From Photobacterium carnosum (GTDB lineage Bacteria > Pseudomonadota > Gammaproteobacteria > Enterobacterales > Vibrionaceae), in contig NZ_NPIB01000001.1 of assembly GCF_002849605.1 (NCBI RefSeq), positions 248,001 through 312,000 on the forward strand: a stretch of DNA of 64,000 nt. Direction: 5' to 3'. The position numbers were made by a program, and so were the translations under genes. This document shows positions 1 to 10,151 of this stretch, one piece after another (the first letter of the stretch is position 1; the number at the start of each line of letters is the position of its first letter). The notes beneath the pieces were generated by a model that had not been told where the DNA came from, did no database searches, and saw only the letters and a list, made by a program, of their open reading frames with translations.

Positions 1-1935
1 TTCTTCACTGCCTAAATTGATCGTTGTTTTACAACGCTCTTTAGGTGGCAATGCGTAGCCAGAACAACCAAGGAATACCCCAGTTGATGCGGTACGAATA
101 CCCATTGGACGCGAACATGTTGGACATTGAATATCAGTTAGCACGATATTGTTAGGCTGCATACCGCCTTCTGATTCATCTAACTCCGCTTTTTGAAGCT
201 CAGTCGTAAAATCAGAGAAGAACTCATCGAGTACTTTCTTCCAGTTTTTCTCACCTTCAGCGATTTTATCAAGATTACCTTCCATGCGGGCAGTAAAATC
301 AAAATCCATCAAATCAGGAAAACTGTTATCAAGGCGGTCAGAAACAATCTCACCCATCTTTTCTGCATAGAATCGACGTTGATCAACACGTACATAACCA
401 CGATCTTGAATGGTTGAAATAATCGATGCATATGTTGATGGTCGACCAATACCACGCTTTTCAAGTTCTTTAACCAATGCTGCTTCTGTAAAGCGAGCTG
501 GTGGCTTAGTAAAATGTTGTTTAGACTCAACGTGTTCTAACTTCAAGACATCGCCAACGTTTACTTCTGGCAATGTTGTATCTTCATTTTTACCAGATGG
601 GCGCTGTACTAATGTCCAACCTGCAAAACGTAATGTACGGCCTTTCGCTTTTAGCAAGAAATTACCTGCTTTAACGTTGATCGTACTTGAATCGTATTTT
701 GCTGGCATCATCTGACAAGACACAAATTGACGCCAAATTAAGTCATATAACTTAACTGCATCTTGATCCATGCCTTCTAAATTTTCAGCTTTCACATCAA
801 CACTTGAAGGACGAATGGCTTCGTGCGCTTCTTGAGCATTTTTCTTATTGCCATAAACATTGATATTTTCAGGTAAATATTCATTACCATACTCATTACC
901 AATAAACTCACGAGCAGCGTCAACGGCCTCTTTTGAAAGATTGGTTGAGTCAGTACGCATGTAAGTAATGTAACCCGCTTCATACAGACGCTGTGCAAGG
1001 CCCATAGTGCGCTTAACACCATAACCTAAACGTGTACTTGCCGCCTGTTGAAGTGTCGAGGTGATATAAGGCGCTGATGGCTTACTGCTGGTTGGGCGAT
1101 CTTCACGCTCAATCACTTTATAAGCTTCTTTTTCAAGTAGCGCATGCGCTGCCATCGTATCGACTTTATTCTCAGGACGGAAAGCTTTACCCGCCTGTTG
1201 CGCAACCATTAACCGTAATGCATCTTTGCCTACAGTTAGTGTATCAGCATGAATATCCCAAAACTCTTCAGGATCAAACGCGTTAATTTCATGCTCACGC
1301 TCAACAATCAGTTTTACCGCAACTGATTGTACACGACCAGCAGATAGCCCACGGGCAACTTTTTTCCACAATAGTGGTGATACCATGAAACCAACAACAC
1401 GGTCGAGGAATCGACGTGTTTGTTGTGCATTCACACCATCAATATTTAGCTCACCAGGTTGTTCAAACGCTTGTTGAATCGCATTTTTAGTAATTTCATT
1501 AAATACAACGCGTTTGTAGCGTGATTCATCGCCGCCGATGATCTCACGAAGGTGCCACGCAATGGCTTCTCCTTCGCGGTCTAAATCCGTTGCGAGATAA
1601 ATACAATCAGCATCTTCTGCTAATTTTTGAAGTTCACTAACGACTTTTTCTTTACCAGGAAGTATTTCGTAATGCGCATTCCAATCATCATAGGGATCAA
1701 CACCCATCTTGCTGATTAACGCTTTACGATCTTTCTTGTTTTTTATCGCCGCTTTTTCTTCAACACTCAACCCTTTAGTCGATGTTGCCACAGCTTTTTT
1801 ACCGCCACTTCGGGCGCCCGTTGGTAAATCACGTACGTGACCAACGCTTGATTTTACAATGAAATCCTTGCCCAAGTACTTATTGATTGTTTTCGCCTTG
1901 GCAGGGGACTCCACGATAACGAGAGATTTACCCAT
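1..1935 (-). CDS. topA: DNA topoisomerase I, C-terminus cut by window edge
   Basis: Type IA topoisomerase that relaxes negative supercoils through a 5'-phosphotyrosine link. About 645 residues are visible. The Toprim start reads [17 protein letters not shown]. The acidic motif DLDREGEA follows, then the active-site segment [11 protein letters not shown] with the catalytic tyrosine near residue 325. A first zinc-finger pair (CPTC, then CSGY with a later Cys) lies just before the window edge. E. coli TopA has about 865 residues, so the remaining zinc-ribbon region should lie beyond position 1. The ATG at 1935 is preceded by a purine-rich stretch. The identity is secure; only the 3' end is missing. 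Confidence 0.97.
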   Translation of the reverse strand, partial: MGKSLVIVESPAKAKTINKYLGKDFIVKSSVGHVRDLPTGARSGGKKAVATSTKGLSVEEKAAIKNKKDRKALISKMGVDPYDDWNAHYEILPGKEKVVSELQKLAEDADCIYLATDLDREGEAIAWHLREIIGGDESRYKRVVFNEITKNAIQQAFEQPGELNIDGVNAQQTRRFLDRVVGFMVSPLLWKKVARGLSAGRVQSVAVKLIVEREHEINAFDPEEFWDIHADTLTVGKDALRLMVAQQAGKAFRPENKVDTMAAHALLEKEAYKVIEREDRPTSSKPSAPYITSTLQQAASTRLGYGVKRTMGLAQRLYEAGYITYMRTDSTNLSKEAVDAAREFIGNEYGNEYLPENINVYGNKKNAQEAHEAIRPSSVDVKAENLEGMDQDAVKLYDLIWRQFVSCQMMPAKYDSSTINVKAGNFLLKAKGRTLRFAGWTLVQRPSGKNEDTTLPEVNVGDVLKLEHVESKQHFTKPPARFTEAALVKELEKRGIGRPSTYASIISTIQDRGYVRVDQRRFYAEKMGEIVSDRLDNSFPDLMDFDFTARMEGNLDKIAEGEKNWKKVLDEFFSDFTTELQKAELDESEGGMQPNNIVLTDIQCPTCSRPMGIRTASTGVFLGCSGYALPPKERCKTTINLGSEE

Positions 1936-2551
1936 AATGACCCTATTACGTCCTCGTGCTCGCTAATTCTAAAAATATAAATAACTGCTTAGCTAATCAT
2001 TAGCGCCACAACATTCGACCAATCTCATTAAGTCACTGATCGAAATATCTAAGAGCAGTGAATTAATATGATGAGTTACAATTTGAGAATGATACATATT
2101 TACAATTAATTATTGCACTTCATTTTTGTAAAATACTCTTTACATATTGGGCTAGAAAACAAGAAGGTCAACTGCTTTTTAATTAATTTCGTCTATTTGG
2201 TTGTACCTTCCGCACTTGTTATTAATTTGTAAATATTTTTCACGTTACGTTTTAGCCCCTTACAACGTACTGATTATCAAGGTGATAAAATCCTAATTTA
2301 CCTTACAGGACAACCACTTTGATGCTTTATAACTGTAGTAAGAATATAACGCTACACCATCATTATCATCTATATAGAATTATTTGATCAGTTTTACTAA
2401 ATTTTTTTGCATTTAATCACAATATTGATTCTTTTTAGTAAAATCCTTACTCATATTTGAATAGATATTAACCAATTAACAATCCCGTTATTTGTTTTCT
2501 AGCAGCAACTTACTTAAACTGTATCCATTCTACTATCGATGAGTATTAATC
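1936..2551. other. AT-rich intergenic region between topA and yciN
   Basis: About 616 bases of AT-rich sequence separate two divergent genes and should hold the promoters of both. I see no credible ORF, tRNA, repeat or strong terminator. The length is unusual next to the short spacers elsewhere in the window, but no specific site can be named. Confidence 0.6.
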
Positions 2552-2809
2552 ATGGCTAATAAAGCTGAAATTTCAATCAATGAACTATTAATGATCGCTA
2601 ACCAAGTCATTCAAGATCACCAAGATTACGTTGACGGCATGCGCGCAACATCTGTCATAGAAAAAGATGGCGTATTGATATTCAAAGGTGAATATTTCCT
2701 CGATGATGACGGTTTACCAACAGCTAAAACTACCGCCGTATTTAATATGTTTAAATTTCTTGCGCATAAATTATCACCTGAATTTACACTCAATACACTG
2801 CTTGTTTAA
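2552..2809 (+). CDS. yciN: YciN family protein (DUF2498)
   Basis: Small soluble protein of 85 residues, close in length to E. coli YciN (83). The family has no established function. The sequence shows the typical helical start (ISINELLMIANQVI) and the segment GEYFLDDDGLPTAKTTAVFN. There is no signal peptide or membrane segment. It lies next to topA as in enteric bacteria. The ribosome binding site is weak. It is followed immediately by a strong hairpin terminator, so it is probably a single-gene transcript. Confidence 0.85.
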   Translation: MANKAEISINELLMIANQVIQDHQDYVDGMRATSVIEKDGVLIFKGEYFLDDDGLPTAKTTAVFNMFKFLAHKLSPEFTLNTLLV

Positions 2810-2811
2810 GT

Positions 2812-2844
2812 AAAAAAACCCGCAATAAAATGCGGGTTTTTTTT
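2812..2844. terminator. Bidirectional terminator between yciN and sohB
   Basis: The hairpin AAACCCGCA / TGCGGGTTT is flanked by A and T runs on both sides. It sits between the convergent ends of yciN and sohB and can serve both. Confidence 0.85.
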
Positions 2845-2865
2845 ATTTAAGCAAAACGAACCATA

Positions 2866-3927
2866 TTACATAAATGGACGCTGACCGCGTGCAACCCACT
2901 TCATTAATAATGTATCAGCAGCTTCACTTGAAGCACCTGATAGTTTTTCGATTAACTTCTTACGACGCACATATTTAACTTGTAACACTTCACGCACTTT
3001 ACATGCTTCAGTGATCAAATCATCACTGGTGCTAATTTGATCAACTAAGCCTAATTCAAGTGCTTGTTGACCAAACCAATGCTCACCTGTTGCGACTTTA
3101 TTAAGATCAAGCTCAGGACGGTGAACAGCAATAAATTGCTTAAATAAACCGTGTGTTTCTTCAATCTCTTCTTTGAATTTTTCACGTGCTTTATCTGAGT
3201 TTTCACCAAACATAGTTAACGTACGTTTGAACTCACCCGCTGTGATTTGTTCAAACTCAATATCGTTTTTCTTCAATACCTTACTAAAATTAGGCAACTG
3301 TGCAATAACACCAATTGAACCTACGATAGCAAACGGTGCTGATACAATTTTATCCGCAACACATGCCATCATATAACCACCACTTGCAGCCACTTTATCA
3401 ACAGCAATCGTTAGTGTAATGCCTGCTGCTTTTAAACGGTCAAGTTGTGATGATGCCAAGCCATAAGCATGCACCATACCGCCACCCGTTTCTAAACGTA
3501 GCAATACTTCATCGCCTTCAATTGCAATCGCTAAAATAGCACTGATTTCTTGACGCAATGACGACACTTCACGCGCATCAATACTGCCATGAAAATCAAT
3601 CACGAATAAACGTGGATCACGCGTTGTCGTTAAATCGCCATTTTTTACTGCTTGTTTAATTTCATTTTGGCGTGCTTTATCTTGCTCTTTCTCTGTTTTT
3701 TTATCCGCTTTATCACGCGCTTTTAACAGTGCTTTATCAAATAAATGTAATTCTAACTGATCAATAGTGTCTTTATATTGTTCAGTTAAATCGATAACTT
3801 CTAGTTCACCTTTTTGTGAACCATGGCGACCATTTAACGCTTTTGCTAACACCAATACGCCAACAATCGCAATCACAACTGTCGCTATTTTGGCAAAAAA
3901 CAAACCATATTCAAACAAAAATTCCAA
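2866..3927 (-). CDS. sohB: Inner membrane peptidase SohB (family S49)
   Basis: Membrane-anchored serine protease of the SppA/SohB family, 353 residues. An N-terminal membrane helix (residues 10-29) is followed by a charged Lys/Glu/Asp-rich linker (about 64-95) and the S49 domain. The nucleophile serine is in VAASGGY (Ser182) and the general-base lysine in AGEFKRT (Lys234), the Ser-Lys dyad of the family. The start appears to be TTG, with GAGGG eight bases upstream. In E. coli sohB overexpression suppresses loss of HtrA. It lies beside yciK, as in the enteric yciN-topA-sohB-yciK neighbourhood. Confidence 0.95.
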   Translation of the reverse strand: MEFLFEYGLFFAKIATVVIAIVGVLVLAKALNGRHGSQKGELEVIDLTEQYKDTIDQLELHLFDKALLKARDKADKKTEKEQDKARQNEIKQAVKNGDLTTTRDPRLFVIDFHGSIDAREVSSLRQEISAILAIAIEGDEVLLRLETGGGMVHAYGLASSQLDRLKAAGITLTIAVDKVAASGGYMMACVADKIVSAPFAIVGSIGVIAQLPNFSKVLKKNDIEFEQITAGEFKRTLTMFGENSDKAREKFKEEIEETHGLFKQFIAVHRPELDLNKVATGEHWFGQQALELGLVDQISTSDDLITEACKVREVLQVKYVRRKKLIEKLSGASSEAADTLLMKWVARGQRPFM

Positions 3928-4192
3928 GATTCAACCCTCTATTTTGGCAAGAAAAAATGCCATAAATTATTATAAATGTGTAATCACTATCGCCGTTATT
4001 AACTCAACTTATCGCTATAATAAATCAAATTCACCGTTACGATATTCAAATAAAAGTACATTCTCTCAAAATGTAAATTCTGATATGTTTTAGTAGTAAT
4101 CGATATTACAGCCAAGCTCAAGACTTGATACGTTCTTCGACGAAAAAACAGTCAAATAACGACAAAAAGACATTTTTCAAAAGGAAGCGACT

Positions 4193-4963
4193 GTGGATTA
4201 TCAAATTGCTGCAAACAATTTAAAAGATCGCGTGATATTAGTAACAGGCGCTGGTGATGGTATCGGCCGTGAAGCGGCAATCCAATATGCCGCTCATGGT
4301 GCAACTGTGCTTCTACTAGGAAGAACCGTTGCCAAACTTGAAGCGGTTTACGATCAAATAGAAAAAAATGGCAATAAGCAAGCTGCGATTATTCCTTTAG
4401 ATTTAATGGGTGCTACCAAACAACACTACCTTGATATGGCAAACACCATCCAGCAACAATTTGGGCGTTTAGACGGTGTACTACACAATGCGGGATTATT
4501 AGGCGCATTAAGTCCACTTGAGCACATTGAAGAAGCAATTTTTGATGATGTTATGCAAGTTAACGTTAAAGCACAATTGTTACTTACCCAAGCAATTTTG
4601 CCATTAATCAAACAGTCACCGGATGGGCGCATTATCTTTACCTCATCAACCGTTGGTCACAGCGGACGTGCATTTTGGGGTACGTATGCTATTTCTAAAT
4701 TTGCTACAGAAGGTATGATGCAAGTACTAGCGGATGAGCTTAATGATACAACGGTAAATGTTAATGCCATTAATCCTGGTGGCACTCGCACCAGTATGCG
4801 AGCGCAAGCCTTTCCCGCTGAAGATCCACGTTTATTGAAAACACCGCAAGATATTATGCCACTTTATTTATATTTAATGGGACCTGAAAGCCGTCATATT
4901 TCAGGGCAATGTATTGATGCTCAGCCACAACGTAAACCAGGTATCAATGGCGAAGAAGAATAA
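4193..4963 (+). CDS. yciK: Short-chain dehydrogenase YciK
   Basis: Classical short-chain dehydrogenase/reductase of 256 residues. It has the nucleotide-binding motif TGAGDGIG (18-25), the NAG motif (HNAGLLG) and the catalytic pair YAISK (Tyr165, Lys169). The C-terminal part carries NPGGTRTSMR, typical of YciK. The substrate is not established. The start is GTG with AAGGAAG just upstream. A strong terminator follows, so it is probably transcribed alone, divergent from sohB. Confidence 0.92.
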   Translation: MDYQIAANNLKDRVILVTGAGDGIGREAAIQYAAHGATVLLLGRTVAKLEAVYDQIEKNGNKQAAIIPLDLMGATKQHYLDMANTIQQQFGRLDGVLHNAGLLGALSPLEHIEEAIFDDVMQVNVKAQLLLTQAILPLIKQSPDGRIIFTSSTVGHSGRAFWGTYAISKFATEGMMQVLADELNDTTVNVNAINPGGTRTSMRAQAFPAEDPRLLKTPQDIMPLYLYLMGPESRHISGQCIDAQPQRKPGINGEEE

Positions 4964-4997
4964 TGACTCTGTGCTGTAATCAGTAAATAATAGCCAT

Positions 4998-5028
4998 AAA
5001 AAAAGCCGACATCACTGTCGGCTTTTTA
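4998..5028. terminator. Bidirectional terminator between yciK and rluB
   Basis: The hairpin AAGCCGAC-atcact-GTCGGCTT is flanked by A and T runs. It lies between two convergent genes. Confidence 0.85.
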
Positions 5029-5065
5029 CTATTCATTGTATGCGTTTACTAATACTGTCTAAGTA

Positions 5066-6241
5066 TTACTGACGTGTACGAGGCTTAACGGGCTTATTCG
5101 CTAACGGGTTACGACGATTTGCCGCATTACCTGAAGGCTTACGCTTGCCAGATCCACCTTGTGGTTTATCTGATGCATTATAAGGCTTCTTCTCATCATC
5201 TCGTGGCTTACCCGCAATATGCACAGGTTTGCTTTGAGCACGATCTGAACGTGGTTTAGTATTATCACGAGTAGGTGCTGGTTTAATACGACCACGGCCA
5301 CCACGTTGCTCTTGTTGTTGTGAATCAACCTCAGTATTACGGCTTGCACTTGATGGTGCACGACGGTCATTATTACGACCGCGACGACCGCTAGGACCCG
5401 TTGTATCAACACGCTCTTCATGACGACGAACAGCACGACGAATCTGACGAATACCTTTCTTACGCTTCTGACCTTCAACGGTTAATAACGTTTCAGTTTC
5501 AGGTGGCAATTCTACTGCTGTACGCAGTTCATTTACTTCTTTTAATTCAAGCTCGCTCCAACCACCACGAGGCATATCTTTAGTTAAGTAAACATCACCA
5601 TAACGAACACGTTTCAAACGGCTAACGGTTACACCTTGTGAATCCCATAAACGACGTACTTCTCGGTTACGGCCTTCAGTGATCATAACGTAGAAAGTAT
5701 GATTCATACCTTCACCGCCAGAATAAACAACATCTTCAAAACGTGCCACGCCATCTTCTAGCTCAACACCTTTAACGACATTTTTTATCATCTGTTCGTT
5801 TACTTCACCAAATACACGTACCATGTATTCACGTTCAACAGTACGGCTTGGGTGCATTAAACGGTTAGCCAATTCACCATCGGTGGTGAAAAGTAACAGA
5901 CCTGATGTGTTCGCATCTAAACGACCAACAGAAACCCAACGGCCTGTTGTTAGACGTGGTAGACGATCGAAAACAGTACGACGACCTTCAGGATCATGAC
6001 GAGTACATAGCTCACCTTCTGGCTTGTTATAAGCCAAAATGCGACAAATTTCTTCATCTGATGAAATTAATGTAATGTTATTACCATCAATACGAACATT
6101 AACACTAAGATCTTCAAGACGATCACCCAGTGTAGCAACAACACCATCAACACTAACACGGCCGTTTTGAATCATTAATTCAATTTCACGACGAGAACCT
6201 TGACCAGCACGCGCTAGTACTTTTTGTAATTTTTCGCTCAT
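5066..6241 (-). CDS. rluB: 23S rRNA pseudouridine synthase B
   Basis: RsuA-type pseudouridine synthase; E. coli RluB modifies U2605 of 23S rRNA. I place the start at the ATG at 6241 ([13 protein letters not shown]), preceded by AAAGG, rather than at an upstream in-frame position. That gives 391 residues. An N-terminal S4 RNA-binding domain (residues 2-60) is followed by the catalytic motif [12 protein letters not shown] with Asp109. From about residue 250 there is a long basic, low-complexity tail rich in R, G, K, P and Q. E. coli RluB has about 291 residues with a shorter tail, so the extra length is mostly disordered, probably RNA-binding sequence. Confidence 0.95.
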   Translation of the reverse strand: MSEKLQKVLARAGQGSRREIELMIQNGRVSVDGVVATLGDRLEDLSVNVRIDGNNITLISSDEEICRILAYNKPEGELCTRHDPEGRRTVFDRLPRLTTGRWVSVGRLDANTSGLLLFTTDGELANRLMHPSRTVEREYMVRVFGEVNEQMIKNVVKGVELEDGVARFEDVVYSGGEGMNHTFYVMITEGRNREVRRLWDSQGVTVSRLKRVRYGDVYLTKDMPRGGWSELELKEVNELRTAVELPPETETLLTVEGQKRKKGIRQIRRAVRRHEERVDTTGPSGRRGRNNDRRAPSSASRNTEVDSQQQEQRGGRGRIKPAPTRDNTKPRSDRAQSKPVHIAGKPRDDEKKPYNASDKPQGGSGKRKPSGNAANRRNPLANKPVKPRTRQ

Positions 6242-6461
6242 TGTAAATAAACCTTTGTCGCCTTCACAGGCGTCGAAATTCTCATCAAAAAACCACCAAT
6301 TGATACGTTCTAGTAGCAAGAATTGCTTTAAAAAGAAAGTGACATGGGGTGATTGATGCGAATAGCAATAATTTGGATTCTAACGCGATAATCTATCATG
6401 CTAGATATGTAGCCGATTATTATCGCAAATATAACGATTATTTACCATAAAAATAGCGATA

Positions 6462-6494
6462 AAAAAAACGTATCATAAACAACATGATACGTTT
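6462..6494 (-). terminator. Terminator of the rnm-yciO operon
   Basis: On the minus strand AAACGTATCAT pairs with ATGATACGTTT and is followed by a run of eight T. It lies 50 bases downstream of yciO. Confidence 0.8.
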
Positions 6495-6543
6495 ATAAAA
6501 ACACATATAACAACAATATAATTACTACACAAATTAAACGGTT

Positions 6544-7164
6544 TTATTCAAACGGCGTAATATCACCAGCGCCAATACGTACAATATCAATATTGCCGTC
6601 ACTAAAATCAATAACCGTCGTTGGTTGTTCGCTAAGATAACCTCCGTGCATAATCAAATCGACAGCATGTTCTAATTGATCACGGATTTCATCGGGATCC
6701 GCTTCTGTGGTCTCTTTACCCGGTAAAATCAAACTGGTCGACATCATCGGTTCACCCAATGCTTCAAGCAACGCTAAAGCAATATTATTATCGGGAACAC
6801 GAATACCAATCGTTTTACGCTTAGCGTTCATTAATCGACGTGGTACTTCTTTGGTACCTTTAAAAATAAAAGTATAAGCACCAGGGGTATTATTTCGTAA
6901 TAAACGAAACGCGATATTATCAACTCGGGTATAAAGCGATAACTCAGATAAATCACGGCATAATAAGGTAAAGTTATGCTTATCGTTTAAACGTCGTATT
7001 TGACAAATACGCTCAAGCGCTTGTTTGTTTTCCATTTGACAACCCAAGGCATAACCTGAGTCGGTAGGATAAACAACAACACCACCATTTTTAATAATAT
7101 CAACAGCTTGAGTTATCAGCCTTGCTTGAGGTGTTTCTGGATGCACATAAAAAAATTGACTCAT
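6544..7164 (-). CDS. yciO: YciO family Sua5/YrdC-like protein
   Basis: Member of the Sua5/YrdC/YciO family, 206 residues, the usual length for YciO. The YrdC fold is visible from [16 protein letters not shown] through [20 protein letters not shown] to [17 protein letters not shown]. The related YrdC makes threonylcarbamoyl-AMP for tRNA t6A. YciO is a paralogue whose exact role is less clear. Its start overlaps the stop of the upstream gene rnm by 4 bases, so the two are translationally coupled, as in the E. coli trp region. Confidence 0.92.
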   Translation of the reverse strand: MSQFFYVHPETPQARLITQAVDIIKNGGVVVYPTDSGYALGCQMENKQALERICQIRRLNDKHNFTLLCRDLSELSLYTRVDNIAFRLLRNNTPGAYTFIFKGTKEVPRRLMNAKRKTIGIRVPDNNIALALLEALGEPMMSTSLILPGKETTEADPDEIRDQLEHAVDLIMHGGYLSEQPTTVIDFSDGNIDIVRIGAGDITPFE

Positions 7165-8054
7165 TTATCCTCCTTCGAGGCAGATAACTCTGCAGTTATT
7201 TCTACCTCTACTCGCTTTTTCTCTACCATCCAATCTTGCCATAGCGGCACTACATCTTTAGGTAACCACAAATTACGGCCTAATTCGGTCCATGGTGATG
7301 GATAATGAAAATCAGACCCTTGCGAAGCGAGTAAATTATATTCGATGGCGTAATCCCCAAAGGTACGTCGTTCTTGCGGTGCTTGTTGAGGCTGAGCAAC
7401 TTCAATGCCATCGCCTTCTGCTTCAATAAAGTGCTGAATTAAGCGCTTTATCCATTTTGCCGTCATTTGATAACGACCGGGATGAGCAATAACAGCTTGA
7501 CCACCAGCAGCATGGATCACGGTCACTGCATCAGCAATTGAGCACCAACTTGGTGGTACATAACCGGGATTACCTCGGGTTAAGAATTTCTTAAACACCG
7601 CTTGCATGGTTTTGGCATAACCTTGTTCAACTAACCAACGAGCAAAATGCGCACGCGTAATCGACGCGTCGCCCGCTAATGCCATCGCACCTTCAAAAGC
7701 ACCTGGCATTTTGTTTTTTTCTAACCGTGCGCCAATCTCTTTTGCTCGTTCAAGCCGATGCGCAGCTTGAGCGCTAATAAATGAAATTAACTCAGGATGA
7801 TTGGGGTCTATATTAAGCCCAACGATATGAATATCAAAATTTTGCCACACCGTTGATATCTCAATACCATTAATTAATGTAATTGGTAATTGCTCTTGTT
7901 CGATAACCGCATGAGCTTGTGCAAGCCCATTAATCGTATCGTGGTCAGTAATTGCCAACACATCAACCCGCTTTTCAACAGCACGGCGAACAAGATCTTG
8001 CGGCGATAAGCGGCCGTCTGACGCTGTAGTATGACAATGTAGATCAAACAACAT
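7161..8054 (-). CDS. rnm: PHP-domain exoribonuclease RNase AM
   Basis: PHP-family phosphoesterase (YciV/TrpH), 297 residues. E. coli RNase AM matures the 5' ends of 5S and other rRNAs and also has 3',5'-nucleotide phosphatase activity. Metal-binding motifs are plain: [11 protein letters not shown] (4-14), ITDHD (35-39), HPGRY and QGSDFHYP near the C-terminus. The gene starts divergently from the trp operon, with the trp promoter only about 12 bases from its start codon. The two transcription units therefore share a tight regulatory space. It overlaps yciO by 4 bases. Confidence 0.93.
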   Translation of the reverse strand: MLFDLHCHTTASDGRLSPQDLVRRAVEKRVDVLAITDHDTINGLAQAHAVIEQEQLPITLINGIEISTVWQNFDIHIVGLNIDPNHPELISFISAQAAHRLERAKEIGARLEKNKMPGAFEGAMALAGDASITRAHFARWLVEQGYAKTMQAVFKKFLTRGNPGYVPPSWCSIADAVTVIHAAGGQAVIAHPGRYQMTAKWIKRLIQHFIEAEGDGIEVAQPQQAPQERRTFGDYAIEYNLLASQGSDFHYPSPWTELGRNLWLPKDVVPLWQDWMVEKKRVEVEITAELSASKEDK

Positions 8055-8065
8055 AACTTTACTTC

Positions 8066-8100
8066 TTGACTTTGTTTTAATGAACTAGTTTACTAGTACG
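8066..8100 (+). promoter_or_regulatory. trp promoter with TrpR operator
   Basis: The -35 box TTGACT (8066-8071), a 17-base spacer and the -10 box TTTACT (8089-8094) coincide with the dyad AACTAGTTTACTAGTACG (8083-8100). This matches the well-known E. coli trp promoter/operator in layout and almost base for base, including the operator covering the -10 box. TrpR bound to tryptophan should block RNA polymerase here. Transcription should start near 8101, leaving a leader of about 450 bases before trpE. Confidence 0.9.
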
Positions 8101-8220
8101 CGATTACTAAGGCAGTTATTATTATTTTTCTAACTGCTACTTTAAGCTAGTTTAAACCTATTCACTCTTATATACCTCAATGAACCTAGGATATAGAAAC
8201 AGGCAAAATAAGATAACGTC

Positions 8221-8298
8221 ATGTTACAGCAAATTAGTATCCAACGACCGCCTTTCTTGATTATTTACGAATGGCAAGCAATGTTACAGAAACAGTAA
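8221..8298 (+). CDS. Candidate trp leader ORF (uncertain)
   Basis: A 25-residue ORF starting MLQQISIQ lies in the trp leader and contains a single Trp codon (8272-8274). A second ORF in another frame (8271-8357, 28 residues, containing IWYFY) overlaps it and ends exactly in the T-run of the downstream hairpin. Neither has the tandem Trp codons expected of a classical TrpL, and neither has a convincing ribosome binding site. I list the position because a leader peptide is expected here, not because either ORF is convincing. Confidence 0.25.
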   Translation: MLQQISIQRPPFLIIYEWQAMLQKQ

Positions 8299-8332
8299 AA
8301 GACAGTAACATTTGGTACTTTTACTCAAGCCC

Positions 8333-8355
8333 ATCATTATATAATGATTTTTTTT
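8333..8355 (+). terminator. Possible trp attenuator hairpin
   Basis: The perfect dyad ATCATTATATAATGAT is followed by eight T, about 235 bases after the inferred transcription start and 195 bases before trpE. The position and T-run fit an attenuator. The stem is nearly all A-T and hence weak, so its effect is uncertain. Confidence 0.4.
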
Positions 8356-8548
8356 AGTCATAACAACATGAATGATAATCACCCAATACATTGATTATTA
8401 TCAACTTGACTAAAATAAAACATCACAAGGCATTTTGTTAAAAATTATCGGTAAAAGTAAAAAACTAATCTTGCTCAAATGATCAGTTTACGCCACTATC
8501 GAATAATAAAAGCAGGATCGCATTAGTACAAACGGCAGGGAGAACGCT

Positions 8549-10141
8549 GTGACAACTCACTCTATTGGATCGCATATCGATAACACAACACCAGAAAATC
8601 AACATCAAATTAAGGTACTTAACCTCGATGTACCTTATATGGCTGACCCTACTGATGCTTATTTTACACTGTGTGGTGATAGCCCTTGCCATCTATTATT
8701 AGAATCAGCCGAAGTCGATTCGAAACAAGATCTTAAAAGCTTATTATTGATTGATGCCGCCGTGCGGATAGTTTGTCGTGGCAAAGAGGTTATATTAGAA
8801 GCTCTGTCTGACAATGGTCAACGCATCCTGCATGTTCTCAACAGCCATCTCAAGTCTGATATTAAAGCGATCTATAATGCTGATACGCTGCGCTTACATT
8901 TTCCAACCCATGGGCAGACGTTAGATGAAGACTCTCGCCTACGCCAAACCTCATCTTTTGATGCGTTACGGCTAATTCAACATGCCTTTGATACCGAAAA
9001 CCATCCTCGCGATGCATTATTCATTGGTGGCTTATTTGCTTATGATTTAGTGGCTGACTTTGAACCACTTATCGCCGTTGATGCGGATAATAGCTGTCCT
9101 GATTATATTTTCTATATCGCTGAAACATTGTTGATTATCGATCATCAACACCAACAAGCACACTTACAAGCAACCTTGTTTGAGCATAATACCCCGTCAA
9201 TTGCGGATGATCTTCAACACCGTTTAGACACACTTAAAACCCGTTGTCTTAATCCTCAGTCATTGCCAGTTGCACCTACGATCACCGCTTGTGTACCCGT
9301 TCCAACAATAACGGATCACGACTTCAACCAAACCGTTGCCGCCCTAAAACAATTTGTTATTCGAGGTGATGTGTTTCAAGTTGTGCCATCTCGACAATTT
9401 AAGCTGCCGTGTCCCTCGCCGCTTAACGCGTATAAAGCATTGAAGATTGGTAACCCAAGTCCATATATGTTTTATCTGCATGATACTGACTTTACCTTAT
9501 TTGGTGCCTCGCCAGAGAGTGCATTGAAATATTGTACCCAATCTAACCAAGTTGAAATTTATCCAATTGCAGGTACACGTCAGCGCGGTAAAAACAAGGA
9601 TGGCTCAATTAATCTCGATCTCGATACGCGTATCGAACTAGAACTTCGCTGTGACACCAAAGAAAATGCTGAACACATGATGCTGGTTGATTTAGCCCGT
9701 AATGATATTGCCCGTATTAGCCAAGCAGGAAGCCGCCACGTAGCTGATTTATTACATGTTGATCGTTATAGCCATGTGATGCATTTAGTGTCGCGTGTCG
9801 TGGGCCAATTGCGCCATGATCTTGATGCCCTGCACGCTTATCAAGCTTGTATGAACATGGGTACCTTAACGGGCGCACCTAAAATTAGAGCCATGCAACT
9901 TATCCGTGAAGTTGAACAACGTCGCCGTGGAAGCTATGGCGGTGCGGTTGGTTATATTACAGGACATGGGGATATGGATACCTGCATTGTGATCCGTTCT
10001 GCTTATGTCGAAAACGGTATCGCCAGTGTTCAAGCAGGTGCGGGGGTGGTTTATGACTCCATACCACAAGCCGAAACAGATGAAACCAAATCGAAAGCAC
10101 AAGCGGTAATCAATGCCATTCGTCACGCCCATCAAGGTTAA
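8549..10141 (+). CDS. trpE: Anthranilate synthase component I
   Basis: First committed enzyme of tryptophan synthesis: chorismate plus ammonia to anthranilate, with ammonia supplied by TrpG. It has 530 residues. The N-terminal LLLESAE segment (about 49-55) is the tryptophan feedback-binding site. The C-terminal chorismate-binding domain carries [41 protein letters not shown] and [14 protein letters not shown]. The start is GTG with CAGGGAGA upstream. The gene follows the long trp leader and is separated from trpGD by 10 bases. Confidence 0.97.
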   Translation: MTTHSIGSHIDNTTPENQHQIKVLNLDVPYMADPTDAYFTLCGDSPCHLLLESAEVDSKQDLKSLLLIDAAVRIVCRGKEVILEALSDNGQRILHVLNSHLKSDIKAIYNADTLRLHFPTHGQTLDEDSRLRQTSSFDALRLIQHAFDTENHPRDALFIGGLFAYDLVADFEPLIAVDADNSCPDYIFYIAETLLIIDHQHQQAHLQATLFEHNTPSIADDLQHRLDTLKTRCLNPQSLPVAPTITACVPVPTITDHDFNQTVAALKQFVIRGDVFQVVPSRQFKLPCPSPLNAYKALKIGNPSPYMFYLHDTDFTLFGASPESALKYCTQSNQVEIYPIAGTRQRGKNKDGSINLDLDTRIELELRCDTKENAEHMMLVDLARNDIARISQAGSRHVADLLHVDRYSHVMHLVSRVVGQLRHDLDALHAYQACMNMGTLTGAPKIRAMQLIREVEQRRRGSYGGAVGYITGHGDMDTCIVIRSAYVENGIASVQAGAGVVYDSIPQAETDETKSKAQAVINAIRHAHQG

Positions 10142-10151
10142 GGAGCACAAG

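Noticed and set aside
8372..8405. Fur-box-like sequence before trpE (GATAAT and ATTATC)
   Set aside because: The half-sites are too far apart for a 19-bp Fur box, and the trp operon gives no reason to expect Fur.
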